A DNA stretch of 44,136 nt, taken from NCBI GenBank assembly GCA_002551355.1, contig NTHE01000065.1, positions 1 to 44,136 on the forward strand, written 5' to 3'. Positions 1-8,036 of the stretch are shown in pieces. Under the pieces are notes generated by a model that was not told where the DNA came from, did not search any database, and was given only the letters and a program-made list of their open reading frames with translations. The position numbers were made by a program, and so were the translations under genes. Every line of letters begins with the position of its first letter. Within the stretch, counting starts at the first letter, position 1. The DNA comes from Streptomyces sp. man185. Lineage in GTDB: Bacteria; Actinomycetota; Actinomycetes; Streptomycetales; Streptomycetaceae.

Positions 1-222
1 CGCCTGGCCCGCCCAGTCCGGCCGGTCCGCGTGGGCGCCGGGCAGGACGCAGCCGGCGTCGCCGCACGAGCACCGCTCCCCGCCGCCCACCGCCTCCAGC
101 CAGGTGCCGGGGAACACGTCCCAGTGACGCTCTTCCGCATACCGCACCGCGGCGTCGAGCAGCGGCTCGCTCCGCTGCTGAGGGACCTGTGCGGCTTCCA
201 TGACTTTGATGGGCTCTTCCAC
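1..222 (-). CDS. Bifunctional DNA primase/polymerase N-terminal domain protein, 5' part only
   Basis: Only the first 70 or so codons lie in the window; the gene runs off the left edge. The visible protein (...LLDAAVRYAEERHWDVFPG, then TWLEAVGGGERCSCG and a Cys-x4-Cys pair followed by GAHADRPDW) matches from memory the N terminus of Streptomyces proteins annotated as primase/polymerase (prim-pol) domain proteins. The start is uncertain: GTG at 222 or 231, with GGGAG just upstream on the minus strand, or the in-frame ATG at 201. It is transcribed divergently from the HTH/TPR regulator at 522. The biochemical role of these chromosomal prim-pol-like proteins is not established and the catalytic part is outside the window. 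Confidence 0.6.
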   Translation of the reverse strand, partial: MEEPIKVMEAAQVPQQRSEPLLDAAVRYAEERHWDVFPGTWLEAVGGGERCSCGDAGCVLPGAHADRPDWAGQA

Positions 223-468
223 GCCCAGCACAACTCCCGCCGTCACCTGGGGTTACGGCCTCCCCTGAACCGGGGCCCGGCGCATCGATCCTGCACGCGG
301 GGCGCACCGGTGCACGGGCGGGGGCGCGCGGGAGGCGTCGCACCGAAGGGCGGGTAACCACCTCCAGGACCGCCGCCCAGGACCGCTCCCGGGCCCGCGC
401 GACGGTGCAACGCGCCATGTCCGTACCGAATGCCGATGGAATATGCGCATTTCTTGTGTATGTGCCGG

Positions 469-495
469 GCAGTGATCCCTTCCACCGATCACTGC
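469..495. promoter_or_regulatory. Perfect 9-bp inverted repeat upstream of the HTH/TPR regulator
   Basis: GCAGTGATC (469-477) and GATCACTGC (487-495) are exact inverted copies with a 9-base spacer, ending 26 bases before the ATG of the regulator. A shorter palindrome, ATGCGCAT, lies at about 443-450. It is either an operator, possibly autoregulatory, or a leader hairpin. Only the symmetry is seen; the binding protein is unknown. Confidence 0.45.
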
Positions 496-521
496 ACATA
501 ACCGATGCTTCAGGGGGACAT

Positions 522-1904
522 ATGGCTGCAAGGCCTCTCGTAGCCCGCCAGCCCAACGAACGGCTCCAGACGCTCATCCAGGAGGCCGCCTGCTCCAACG
601 CGGGCCTCGCGCGCCGGGTGAACATGGTCGGGGCCGAGCGGGGGCTCGATCTGCGCTACGACAAGACCTCCGTGGCCCGGTGGCTGCGCGGGCAGCAGCC
701 CCGGGGCCGCGCCCCGGGGATCATCGCCGAGGCGCTGGGCCGCAAGCTGGGCCGTACGGTCACGATCGACGAGATCGGCATGGCCAACGGCAAGAACCTG
801 GCCTCCGGCGTCGGCCTCCAGTACGCGCCGACCGTCGCCGGGGCCGTCGAGCAGGTCTGCGAGCTGTGGCGCGGCGACGTGGGCCGCCGCGATCTGCTCG
901 CCGGGTCGGCGGTCGCCGCGTCCGCGTTGGTCGAGCCCAGCCGGGACTGGCTGATCTCGGGGCCCGACGCGCAGGTCGAGCGGACCGCGGGGGCCCGGGT
1001 CGGGATGTCCGACGTCGAGGCGGTGCGGGCGACGACCGCGGCGCTGACCGACCTCGACCACCGTTTCGGCAGCGGCCATGTGCGGCCGGTGCTCGTGCAC
1101 TACCTCAACAGCGTGGTCTCCGGGCTGCTTTCGGGGGCGTACCGGGAACAGGTGGGGCGGGAGCTGTTCGGCGCGGTGGCCCGGCTCACCGAGCTCGGCG
1201 GCTACATGGCGGTCGACACCGGGCAGCCCGGCCTTGCCCAGCGCTACTACATCCAGGCGCTGCGCCTCGCCCAGGCGGCGGGCGACCGGGCGTACGGCGG
1301 CTATGTGCTCGCCGCCTCGATGAGCCATCTCGCCGCCCAGCTCGGCAACCCCCGCGAGATCGCCCAACTGGCCCGCGCCGCGCAGGAAGGGGCCCGGGGC
1401 CAGGTCACCCCCCGCGCCCGGGCGATGTTCTACGCGGCGGAGGCCCGGGGGCACGCGCTGCTCGGGGACGCCCGCACCTGCCACGCGGTGACGGGGCGGG
1501 CGGTCGCCGCGCTGGAGCAGGCCGACCCGGACACCGGCGACGACCCGGTCTGGATCCGGCACTTCGACGCGGGCTACCTCGCGGACGAACTGGCCCACTG
1601 CCACCGGGACCTGGGGCAGCCGCACGAGGCCGCCCGGCGGGCCAAGGAAGCGTTGGCCGCGCTGCCGGAGACGCGGGCCCGGCGGCGGGGCATCGCGCTG
1701 GTGCTGCTCGCCTCGGCCCAGGTGCAGCAGCGGGAGGTGGAGCGGGCGTGCCACACGGGGACCCGGGCGATGGAGCTGCTGTCGACGGTGCGCTCCAGCC
1801 GGGGCGCCGAATATCTCGACGACCTCCAGCAGCGGCTCACGCCCTACGGCGAGGAGCCCGCGGTACGGGAGTTCGGCGAGCGGCTGGAGCTCCAGGCGGC
1901 GTGA
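522..1904 (+). CDS. HTH transcriptional regulator with TPR-like C-terminal region
   Basis: A 460-residue protein. Residues about 8-80 (NERLQTLIQEAACSNAGLAR, later TSVARWLRGQQPRGRAP) form the long-loop HTH module found in Streptomyces pleiotropic regulators of the NsdA type. The remainder is helical with repeated Ala/Leu-rich units (for example RYYIQALRLAQAAGDRAYGG and AMFYAAEARGHALLGD), typical of TPR sensor domains. I chose ATG 522, preceded by CAGGGGGACAT, rather than the in-frame ATG at 405, because the extra 39 residues cover the inverted repeat at 469-495 and look non-coding. The family generally links DNA binding to a peptide- or protein-sensing TPR array; the ligand and targets here are unknown. 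It is divergent from the prim-pol-domain gene. Confidence 0.8.
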   Translation: MAARPLVARQPNERLQTLIQEAACSNAGLARRVNMVGAERGLDLRYDKTSVARWLRGQQPRGRAPGIIAEALGRKLGRTVTIDEIGMANGKNLASGVGLQYAPTVAGAVEQVCELWRGDVGRRDLLAGSAVAASALVEPSRDWLISGPDAQVERTAGARVGMSDVEAVRATTAALTDLDHRFGSGHVRPVLVHYLNSVVSGLLSGAYREQVGRELFGAVARLTELGGYMAVDTGQPGLAQRYYIQALRLAQAAGDRAYGGYVLAASMSHLAAQLGNPREIAQLARAAQEGARGQVTPRARAMFYAAEARGHALLGDARTCHAVTGRAVAALEQADPDTGDDPVWIRHFDAGYLADELAHCHRDLGQPHEAARRAKEALAALPETRARRRGIALVLLASAQVQQREVERACHTGTRAMELLSTVRSSRGAEYLDDLQQRLTPYGEEPAVREFGERLELQAA

Positions 1905-2023
1905 GGAACAGGTGGTCGCCGGCGCGGTCCGGGCCGTGTTCGCCGCGGTCCGGCCGTTAACAGCGTCGTGGGGCCACGGGATGTTACCCGCCCTGTGAAG
2001 GGGTCGTGAGGGGCACCACGCGC

Positions 2024-2054
2024 TTGGCGGAGGCGGGCGACCACCCGATAGCGT
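2024..2054 (+). promoter_or_regulatory. Candidate HrdB-type promoter for the Q-rich membrane protein gene
   Basis: TTGGCG at 2024-2029 and TAGCGT at 2049-2054 resemble -35 and -10 boxes with a 19-base spacer, in the 188-base gap before the GTG at 2093. GGAG at about 2083 is the ribosome-binding site. Seen by eye only. Confidence 0.35.
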
Positions 2055-2092
2055 GAGCCGACGATTCCGTAGGTTCACACGTAGGAGTCCCG

Positions 2093-3664
2093 GTGACGCA
2101 GAGCGGACAGGGCGGACAGGGCGGCGAGCACCAGCTCCCCGCCGCACGACCCGCGCACGAGGGTGTCGTGCTGCCCGCCGACGGCGGAGCCCCCTGGACC
2201 CCGGGGACCCTCGCGGCCGGGCAGGGCGGACAGGGCGAGCAGGGGGCTCCCGCGGGCGGTGAGCCGTGGGGGCAGCAGTGGGGGCCGCAGGCCGCCGGGG
2301 CGCCGCAGCCGGAGCAGCAGGCGCAAGGGGGGTACGGCTATCCGCAGGCGCAGGGGTCCTACGGCTACCCGCAGGCGCAGCCCCTGCCGCCCGCGCAGCA
2401 GCAGCCGGGCCCGGAGGCGTACCAGCAGCCGCAGCAGCCCGGCTCCTACCCGCAGCAGCAACACCAGGCGCACCAGCAGCCCGGTGCGTACCAGCCGCAG
2501 GGCTACCAGCCCCAGCACCAGCCGTACGCGCAGCCGCTGCCGCCGGAGACCGGGCCAGGCGCTCAGGGCGGCGGCCAGGGTGGCGCTCAGGGCGGTCATG
2601 GTGCTCCCGGTGGCGACGCGGACGCCACGCAGTACATCGCGCCCGTTCCCGGCGGCCCCGGCCCCGTGGGACCTCAGCCGGGCGGCGGGGACGCCGACGC
2701 GACCCAGTACATACCCCCGGTGCCGGGCGGAGCCCCGTACGGGATCAGGCCGGGCGCGCCGGGGGACCGGCAGCCGCCCGCGGAGTTCGACAACCTGTTC
2801 CGCAACGACGAACCGGCGGGCGCCACGCAGCAGATGCCGCAGTTCGACGCGGGGCAGCAGCCCCCGTCCCCGTACCAGCAGCAGGGCTACCAGCCCCAGC
2901 AGCAGTCCCGGGGCGGCTCGTTGCCGCCGCAGGCGCCCGGTGGCTACCAGTCCGGCCTCCAGGGCTTCCAGGGCCGCGCGGAGCAGGACGGGCCGGTCCC
3001 GCAGCAGAGCGGCGAAGCCCCGCGCCGGCGGTCCGCGCACGTTCCGCTGATCGCCGCGGTCGTCGTCGCCTGTGCCGTCATCGGACTCGGCGCGGGCGCC
3101 CTGTGGAGCCTCGGCGGAGATTCCGAGGGGGACGGCAAACAGCCGGTGGCCGCGCAGAGTTCACCGGCCGAGGCGGAGCCCACGACCGAGGCGGCGCCGC
3201 CCGACCCGGCGAAGCCGCAGGCCGAGGCGCTGGACAAGCTGCTGGCCGACAGCAACAACAGCCGGTCCGCGGTGATCAGCGCGGTCGAGAAGATCAAGTC
3301 CTGCAAGGACCTGGACCGGGCCGACACCGACCTGAAGGGCGCCGCTCAGCAGCGCCGCGACCTGGTGACCCGGCTCGAAGGCCTGACCGTGGACAAGCTC
3401 CCGCAGAACGCGGAGCTGACGGCCTCGCTGAACCGGGCCTGGAAGGCCTCGGCGGCGGCCGACGAGCACTACGCCACCTGGGCCCGGCAGGCCAAGAAGA
3501 ACAAGTCCGTCTGCAAGGGCGGCCAGGCCCGGTCGACGAGCGAGACGGCCAAGGCCAACCAGCAGAGCGGGGTGGCCACCGAGGCCAAGCGCGAGGCGTC
3601 CAAGCTCTGGAACGCGATCGCGGCGAAGTACGCCCTGACCAAGCACACGCCCACCGAGCTCTGA
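2093..3664 (+). CDS. Pro/Gln-rich single-pass membrane protein of unknown function
   Basis: 523 residues. The first 300 or so are low-complexity Gly/Pro/Gln/Tyr sequence (YGYPQAQ repeated, many QQPG and YQPQ units) and include two near-identical blocks, DADATQYIAPVPGG and DADATQYIPPVPGG, plus a later ATQQMPQF. One membrane segment (HVPLIAAVVVACAVIGLGAG) begins near residue 315. The outside C-terminal domain of about 150 residues is charged and helical and has two cysteines (KSCKDLD, KSVCKGG) that could form a disulfide. GTG 2093 has GGAG at good spacing. The layout, a disordered cytoplasmic tail, one membrane pass and a small extracellular domain, is common in actinobacterial envelope proteins. 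No enzyme motif is visible and no function can be assigned. Confidence 0.8.
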   Translation: MTQSGQGGQGGEHQLPAARPAHEGVVLPADGGAPWTPGTLAAGQGGQGEQGAPAGGEPWGQQWGPQAAGAPQPEQQAQGGYGYPQAQGSYGYPQAQPLPPAQQQPGPEAYQQPQQPGSYPQQQHQAHQQPGAYQPQGYQPQHQPYAQPLPPETGPGAQGGGQGGAQGGHGAPGGDADATQYIAPVPGGPGPVGPQPGGGDADATQYIPPVPGGAPYGIRPGAPGDRQPPAEFDNLFRNDEPAGATQQMPQFDAGQQPPSPYQQQGYQPQQQSRGGSLPPQAPGGYQSGLQGFQGRAEQDGPVPQQSGEAPRRRSAHVPLIAAVVVACAVIGLGAGALWSLGGDSEGDGKQPVAAQSSPAEAEPTTEAAPPDPAKPQAEALDKLLADSNNSRSAVISAVEKIKSCKDLDRADTDLKGAAQQRRDLVTRLEGLTVDKLPQNAELTASLNRAWKASAAADEHYATWARQAKKNKSVCKGGQARSTSETAKANQQSGVATEAKREASKLWNAIAAKYALTKHTPTEL

Positions 3665-3683
3665 CCCCGAGGGCAGGACACCT

Positions 3684-4955
3684 CTAGCTGCGCGGGGCGT
3701 CCGTCAGGGCGTCCGCCACGTCCACGAAGCCCTTCCTCTGGGCGGTGAGACGGCCCTCGCGGACCACCTGGAACGTCACCTTCGTGTTGACGATGCGCGG
3801 GTAGCTCAAGGTGCCGACCAGGTCCTTGAAGCGCCAGCGGAGCGTCGGGGTCAGGCCGCCGGTGTCGACCTCGACGCCCCCGTTGAGGGTGGCCACGACC
3901 CGGCCCGATGTGACGTCCTCGTCGCCGATCGCCCGGACGGCCGCTCGCAGCGCCGTGTACGCGATCCACGTGGTCTGCACGGCGGTGTCGTCCGGGTCGA
4001 TGCGGTTGTCCCCGAAGGCGTACTCCCCGATGACCTCGCGCATCTCCTGCCAGCGCGCGTTCCTCGCGTCCGGGTACCAGCCGGTGACGTAGGCGCCCTC
4101 GAAGGGGCTGTTCCGGCCGCCCGTGCGGTCGATGAGCGGCTGGCTGACGCTGCCCAGCACGGACGAGATCCTGACCTGCTCGCCGTCCGGCTCCAGACGG
4201 CGGAAGGAGTCGAAGAACGTCTCCGTCCGGGCGCCGAGCACCGCCGTCACACAGCCGCCGCCGGACCGCTCCAGCGCCTGCGCGGCCTGCTCGTCGTAGG
4301 ACGTGGCGTCCAGGGGGGCCAGGATGTCGGTGGAGGCGGGCCGGTGGGCGGCCATCAGCCCGTTGTTCAGGAGCGGCGGCATGCCGTCGCCGCCGATCGA
4401 GTCGGGCCGCACCAGAGAGACCCGCTCGCAGCTGCCGCCCAACTGCCGCCCGTGGCCGGCCAGCAGGGCCGACTGGCCGCCGTTGACCGGGTACGAGAGG
4501 TAGCTGCTGAACTCCTCGGTGGAGGCGCCGTAACCGCCGATGTACGGGACGCCGCCCGCCTCCAGCGCGGGCATGAAGCTCTGGCCGTGGCGGCTGTACG
4601 AGCCGACGACGGCGGCCACCTTCCTGTCGACGGCCTCCCGCGCGCACCGCTCGGCGCCGATCGCGGTGTCGCCCTCGTCGCAGACGACCACCCGCAGCTC
4701 GCGCCCGTCGATGCCCCCGGTGTCGTTGACCCAGCGGGCGTACGTCTGCGCCATCGCGGGCACCCCGGCCATCTTCACCGCGTTGATGTCCTCCGACCGG
4801 TCGGGCGCCCAGGTCATCACGGTGACGGGCTCCCTGGATCCCCCCGAGGCCCCAGGGAGCACACCGCAGCCGGACAGCAGGACCGCCCCCGCCGCCGCCG
4901 CGCTGATGACGCCCGGGAAGGGGCGGGGAAAGGTGGGGCGTCGCCGTCCGGTCAT
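3684..4955 (-). CDS. Lipoprotein, periplasmic-binding-protein type I (branched-chain amino-acid-binding-like)
   Basis: 423 residues from ATG 4955. A signal peptide with Arg-rich start and hydrophobic core ends in the lipobox LLSGC, Cys30 being the predicted lipidated residue. The mature part (VTVMTWAPDRSEDINAVKMA, then AVVGSYSRHGQSFMPALEAG, VPYIGGYGAS and GAYVTGWYPDARNARW) has the fold signature of the extracellular ligand-binding receptors of branched-chain amino-acid ABC importers. No permease or ATPase gene is adjacent, so it may be an orphan binding protein or a surface sensor. It converges with the upstream membrane protein gene with only 19 bases between stops. A longer open frame upstream is not coding: it overlaps the opposite-strand SCO4402-family gene. 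Confidence 0.85.
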   Translation of the reverse strand: MTGRRRPTFPRPFPGVISAAAAGAVLLSGCGVLPGASGGSREPVTVMTWAPDRSEDINAVKMAGVPAMAQTYARWVNDTGGIDGRELRVVVCDEGDTAIGAERCAREAVDRKVAAVVGSYSRHGQSFMPALEAGGVPYIGGYGASTEEFSSYLSYPVNGGQSALLAGHGRQLGGSCERVSLVRPDSIGGDGMPPLLNNGLMAAHRPASTDILAPLDATSYDEQAAQALERSGGGCVTAVLGARTETFFDSFRRLEPDGEQVRISSVLGSVSQPLIDRTGGRNSPFEGAYVTGWYPDARNARWQEMREVIGEYAFGDNRIDPDDTAVQTTWIAYTALRAAVRAIGDEDVTSGRVVATLNGGVEVDTGGLTPTLRWRFKDLVGTLSYPRIVNTKVTFQVVREGRLTAQRKGFVDVADALTDAPRS

Positions 4956-5064
4956 GGACCAGGACCCTTCCGGGCGCCGGGTAACGGCGCGGTGTGCGGC
5001 CCTCAACGCTCGGTGACGTCCAGGTGAATTACGGGGGCCCGTGCGGGGGCGGTGTGAAGGAACG

Positions 5065-5070
5065 TACGAT
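5065..5070 (+). promoter_or_regulatory. -10 box of a probable leaderless transcript
   Basis: TACGAT lies 8 bases before the GTG at 5079, so transcription would start at or very near the start codon. There is no Shine-Dalgarno sequence at usable spacing, which fits a leaderless mRNA. Confidence 0.4.
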
Positions 5071-5078
5071 CGAGCACC

Positions 5079-5576
5079 GTGCAGCAAGGTTCGGAGAACT
5101 CTTCCCGTCGCGGCCGTCGCTCCTCCACCATGGGCGGCATGCCGCTCACTGACATGCCGTGGTGGCGCTGGCGCACCAACGTGCGCTCGGCGCTGCACAT
5201 GCTCTCCGACCCCGCCTTCCACCACGACTGCTGGCTCGCCGGCCGGGAAGGGTACGGGGACGTCACCGACGCCGTGTACCGCCTGGTCGAGGACACCTGG
5301 CTGGACAACTGGTCCGCCGAGAAGTACGTCGGCACCATATTCAGGGACTCCGTCGAGGCCGCCGCCGTGGACGCGGCCGCGCTGCGGGTGCTGCGGATCA
5401 TGCACCAGGTCGGCGCGGACGCCCCCGTCTCCGCCTATCTGGAGCACCACGGCTGGCCCGAGGCCGTCCGCGCCGCCCGTGAGGCCCATGTGATGCTCGC
5501 CACCAACGACGCGGAGGATCCGGACATACCGCCGCGCTCGCTGGACGTCATCCGCATCATGACCAGGGCCGCCTAG
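5079..5576 (+). CDS. SCO4402-family protein
   Basis: 165 residues. The block DMPWWRWRTNVRSALHMLSD, followed by GREGYGDVTDAVYRLVEDTW and LRIMHQVGADAPVSAYLEHH, matches the uncharacterised actinobacterial family named after S. coelicolor SCO4402. GTG 5079 is preferred because a TACGAT -10 box sits 8 bases upstream (leaderless); ATG 5130 or 5139 are alternatives that keep the whole conserved region. It is predicted to be cytosolic and all-helical, with no catalytic motif visible. It lies 28 bases upstream of purU on the same strand and may be co-transcribed with it. Function unknown. Confidence 0.85.
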   Translation: MQQGSENSSRRGRRSSTMGGMPLTDMPWWRWRTNVRSALHMLSDPAFHHDCWLAGREGYGDVTDAVYRLVEDTWLDNWSAEKYVGTIFRDSVEAAAVDAAALRVLRIMHQVGADAPVSAYLEHHGWPEAVRAAREAHVMLATNDAEDPDIPPRSLDVIRIMTRAA

Positions 5577-5604
5577 CGGGCGGCGGGTGTGGCACGCTAC
5601 GAGG

Positions 5605-6501
5605 ATGACCGCGCCACAGCCCGCCCCCGCCGCCATCCCGGACGCCGCCGCGACCGAGCAGTACGTCCTCACGCTCTCCTGCCCCGACAAACAGGGCATC
5701 GTGCACGCCGTCTCCAGCTATCTCTTCATGACCGGCTGCAACATCGAGGACAGTCAGCAGTTCGGGGACCACGACACGGGTCTGTTCTTCATGCGCGTCC
5801 ACTTCTCGGCCGACGCCACCGTGACCGTGGACAAGCTGCGCGCCAGCTTCGCCGCGATCGGGGAGGCCTTCCGGATGGAGTGGCAGATCCACCGGTCCGC
5901 GGAGCGCATGCGGATCGTGCTGATGGTCAGCAAGTTCGGCCACTGCCTCAACGACCTGCTGTTCCGCTCCCGCACCGGCGCGCTGCCGGTCGAGATCGCG
6001 GCCGTCGTCTCCAACCACACGGACTTCGCCGAGCTCACCGCCTCGTACGGCATCCCCTTCCGGCACCTCCCGGTGACGAAGGACAACAAGGCGGAGGCGG
6101 AGGCGCAGCTGCTGGAGCTGGTCCGCGAGGAGGACGTCGAGCTGGTCGTCCTGGCCCGCTACATGCAGGTCCTCTCCGACGACCTGTGCAAGCAGCTCAG
6201 CGGCCGGATCATCAACATCCACCACTCGTTCCTGCCGAGCTTCAAGGGCGCCAAGCCCTACCACCAGGCGCACGCGCGCGGCGTGAAGCTGATCGGCGCG
6301 ACCGCCCACTACGTCACCGCCGACCTCGACGAGGGCCCGATCATCGAGCAGGAGGTCGAGCGCGTCGGCCACGACGTGACCCCGGACCAGCTGGTCGCCG
6401 TCGGCCGGGACGTCGAGTGCCAGGCGCTGGCCCGCGCGGTGAAGTGGCACGCGGAGCGGCGCATCCTGCTCAACGGCCGCCGTACGGTGATCTTCGCGTA
6501 A
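5605..6501 (+). CDS. purU: Formyltetrahydrofolate deformylase
   Basis: 298 residues. PurU hydrolyses 10-formyl-THF to formate and THF and balances the one-carbon pool. An ACT domain occupies about residues 20-100 (LTLSCPDKQGIVHAVSSYLF), followed by a formyltransferase-fold domain from about 105. The catalytic Asn/His/Asp set is visible in INIHHSFLPSF and in GATAHYVTADLDEGPIIEQ. The length is typical of the family. ATG 5605 was chosen over the in-frame ATG at 5587 because the ACT domain begins 20 residues later and the extra six residues are not family-like. It converges with the anti-sigma gene, 14 bases away. Confidence 0.95.
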   Translation: MTAPQPAPAAIPDAAATEQYVLTLSCPDKQGIVHAVSSYLFMTGCNIEDSQQFGDHDTGLFFMRVHFSADATVTVDKLRASFAAIGEAFRMEWQIHRSAERMRIVLMVSKFGHCLNDLLFRSRTGALPVEIAAVVSNHTDFAELTASYGIPFRHLPVTKDNKAEAEAQLLELVREEDVELVVLARYMQVLSDDLCKQLSGRIINIHHSFLPSFKGAKPYHQAHARGVKLIGATAHYVTADLDEGPIIEQEVERVGHDVTPDQLVAVGRDVECQALARAVKWHAERRILLNGRRTVIFA

Positions 6502-6515
6502 CCCTCGGGGTCGCG

Positions 6516-8036
6516 TCAGAGCCGGCTGAGCGAGGCCGTCGCGAACAGCACGTCGCGGATGGCCTCGCGGTCGCCCTCCTGGCCCGCCGCCGCTTCCACC
6601 GGCGAGATGCGGCCCGCGACGAGCCGGCAGAACTCGACCCCGTCCAGGGCCACCTGCGCCACCGCGAGCTCGGGTGCGCCGACGGCGGCCGGTGAGTCCA
6701 GGGCGATGTACCAGTCGCCTCCGCCGTGGCCCTCGATCTCCAGATGGAGCGAGCGGCCCGGCGTCCCGGCCGTGACCAGGTCCTTCGCCGGTCCCGCCAG
6801 CCCGGCACGGCGGCGCCCCGCGAGGGCGGCCGGGAGCAGCCGGGCCGCCAGGTCGATCATCCGGTGCAGATGGGCCGCGGACGGGGCCTGGTACGGGTAG
6901 TCGACGGCGTCGGCGATGTCCCCGCCGTGCACCCAGCACTCGAAGGCCCGGTCCAGCAGCGCGTCCTGCAGCGGCAGGGCGAAGGTCCCGTAGGAGACGG
7001 ACGTCTCGGCGACGTTCCGCCCGGCGAAGGACGCCGTACGGATCAGCTCGTGGCTCTGGGCGCGCCAGGGCTCGTGGACGGCCCGGGTGGGCGGACGGCG
7101 CGTCGCCGACCAGTACGTCTCGGTGCGCTCGGTGGGATCCAGCGGAGCTTCGCCGCCGTCGAGCGGGTCGTCGAGGCCGAGTGCGGCGGACAGCAGCCCG
7201 TCGACCGCCATCAGGTGGCCGATCACGCCGGCGACGGTGGTCCTGCGGCTGACCTGGCGCTCCTCCTCGAACCACTGCAGGCGCACCGGCGCGTGCCATT
7301 CGGAGTCCCCGAAGTCGCGGAGCAGCGCGTCGATCCGGGCGGTCTCGGCGTCGTACGGGGCGGCCCACTCCGGCACCGGGATCCGGGCCGGGCGGCGGCC
7401 CAGGCAGCCGTCCATCACCCGGGTGCGCAGCGTCGGGTCGAGGTCCAGGGAGCCGTCGGTGTGCAGCAGCCCCACCGCGTCCCGCAGCCGCAGCGCCTCG
7501 TCCGCGCACGGGGCGCACCCGGTGAGGTGGTCCTCCACGGCGGCGGTCTCCTCGGCCGAACAGGCGGACAGCGCCCAGGCGCCGAGGAGGGCCTTGAGAA
7601 CCTGGTGGGGGAGGACCGGGTCGGAGGTCATGGACGGCTCCGGGGCGAGACCCGGCCAGGACGGCGGGGTGCTGCCCGGCCCGGGCTCGTGACGCGGCCC
7701 GGGCTCATGACTCCGCTCCGGCCCGTGATCGGCCGGCTCCGTGGCCGCAGGCCCGTGCTCACGCCCCGGTTCCGGCTCCGGGCGCGCCGCGCCGACCGGA
7801 TCGGAGGCCTCCGGGTGACCTCCGCCCGTATCAGGGGTCTTCGGGGCGTCGCCCGGTGCGGACTGCGACTGTTCCGGTACGGCCTCGTCCGGGGCGGCCC
7901 CGCCGGGCGGCGGCAGGGGAGGCATCGGCACGGACTCCAGATCGAGGTCGTCCGCGGCCCAGCGCGGGCCCGGTATCCGGCGGGCGCCGCGCACCTCCTC
8001 CTCGCCGCCCTCGCTCTCGCGTCCGCCGCCGGTCAC
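6516..8036 (-). CDS. Anti-sigma factor: zinc-finger (ZAS) domain fused to a mycothiol-dependent maleylpyruvate-isomerase-like domain
   Basis: 506 residues from GTG 8036, which overlaps the sigma gene stop by GTGA, so translation is coupled. Residues 1-135 or so are acidic and Pro/Glu-rich. A zinc-binding anti-sigma motif His-x3-Cys-x2-Cys follows (DHLTGCAPCADEA). The C-terminal half is an MDMPI (DinB-like) domain: VAGVIGHLMAVDGLL carries the conserved His and ECWVHGGDIADAV the Glu-x3-His pair, the three metal ligands of mycothiol-dependent maleylpyruvate isomerase. The domain may therefore still bind metal. By position it holds the ECF sigma factor at 8033-8626. Fusion of an anti-sigma finger to a thiol-cofactor enzyme fold suggests redox or mycothiol sensing; this is inference. 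Confidence 0.85.
   Translation of the reverse strand: MTGGGRESEGGEEEVRGARRIPGPRWAADDLDLESVPMPPLPPPGGAAPDEAVPEQSQSAPGDAPKTPDTGGGHPEASDPVGAARPEPEPGREHGPAATEPADHGPERSHEPGPRHEPGPGSTPPSWPGLAPEPSMTSDPVLPHQVLKALLGAWALSACSAEETAAVEDHLTGCAPCADEALRLRDAVGLLHTDGSLDLDPTLRTRVMDGCLGRRPARIPVPEWAAPYDAETARIDALLRDFGDSEWHAPVRLQWFEEERQVSRRTTVAGVIGHLMAVDGLLSAALGLDDPLDGGEAPLDPTERTETYWSATRRPPTRAVHEPWRAQSHELIRTASFAGRNVAETSVSYGTFALPLQDALLDRAFECWVHGGDIADAVDYPYQAPSAAHLHRMIDLAARLLPAALAGRRRAGLAGPAKDLVTAGTPGRSLHLEIEGHGGGDWYIALDSPAAVGAPELAVAQVALDGVEFCRLVAGRISPVEAAAGQEGDREAIRDVLFATASLSRL

Noticed and set aside
510..2147. 545-codon minus-strand open frame opposite the HTH/TPR regulator
   Set aside because: Arg/Pro/Gly-rich shadow, typical of high-GC antisense frames; the plus strand has clear domains and a ribosome-binding site.
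2266..3687. Alternative plus-strand frame across the Q-rich membrane protein gene
   Set aside because: Ala/Gly/Arg shadow without motifs; the chosen frame has a membrane segment, GGAG and regular codon bias.
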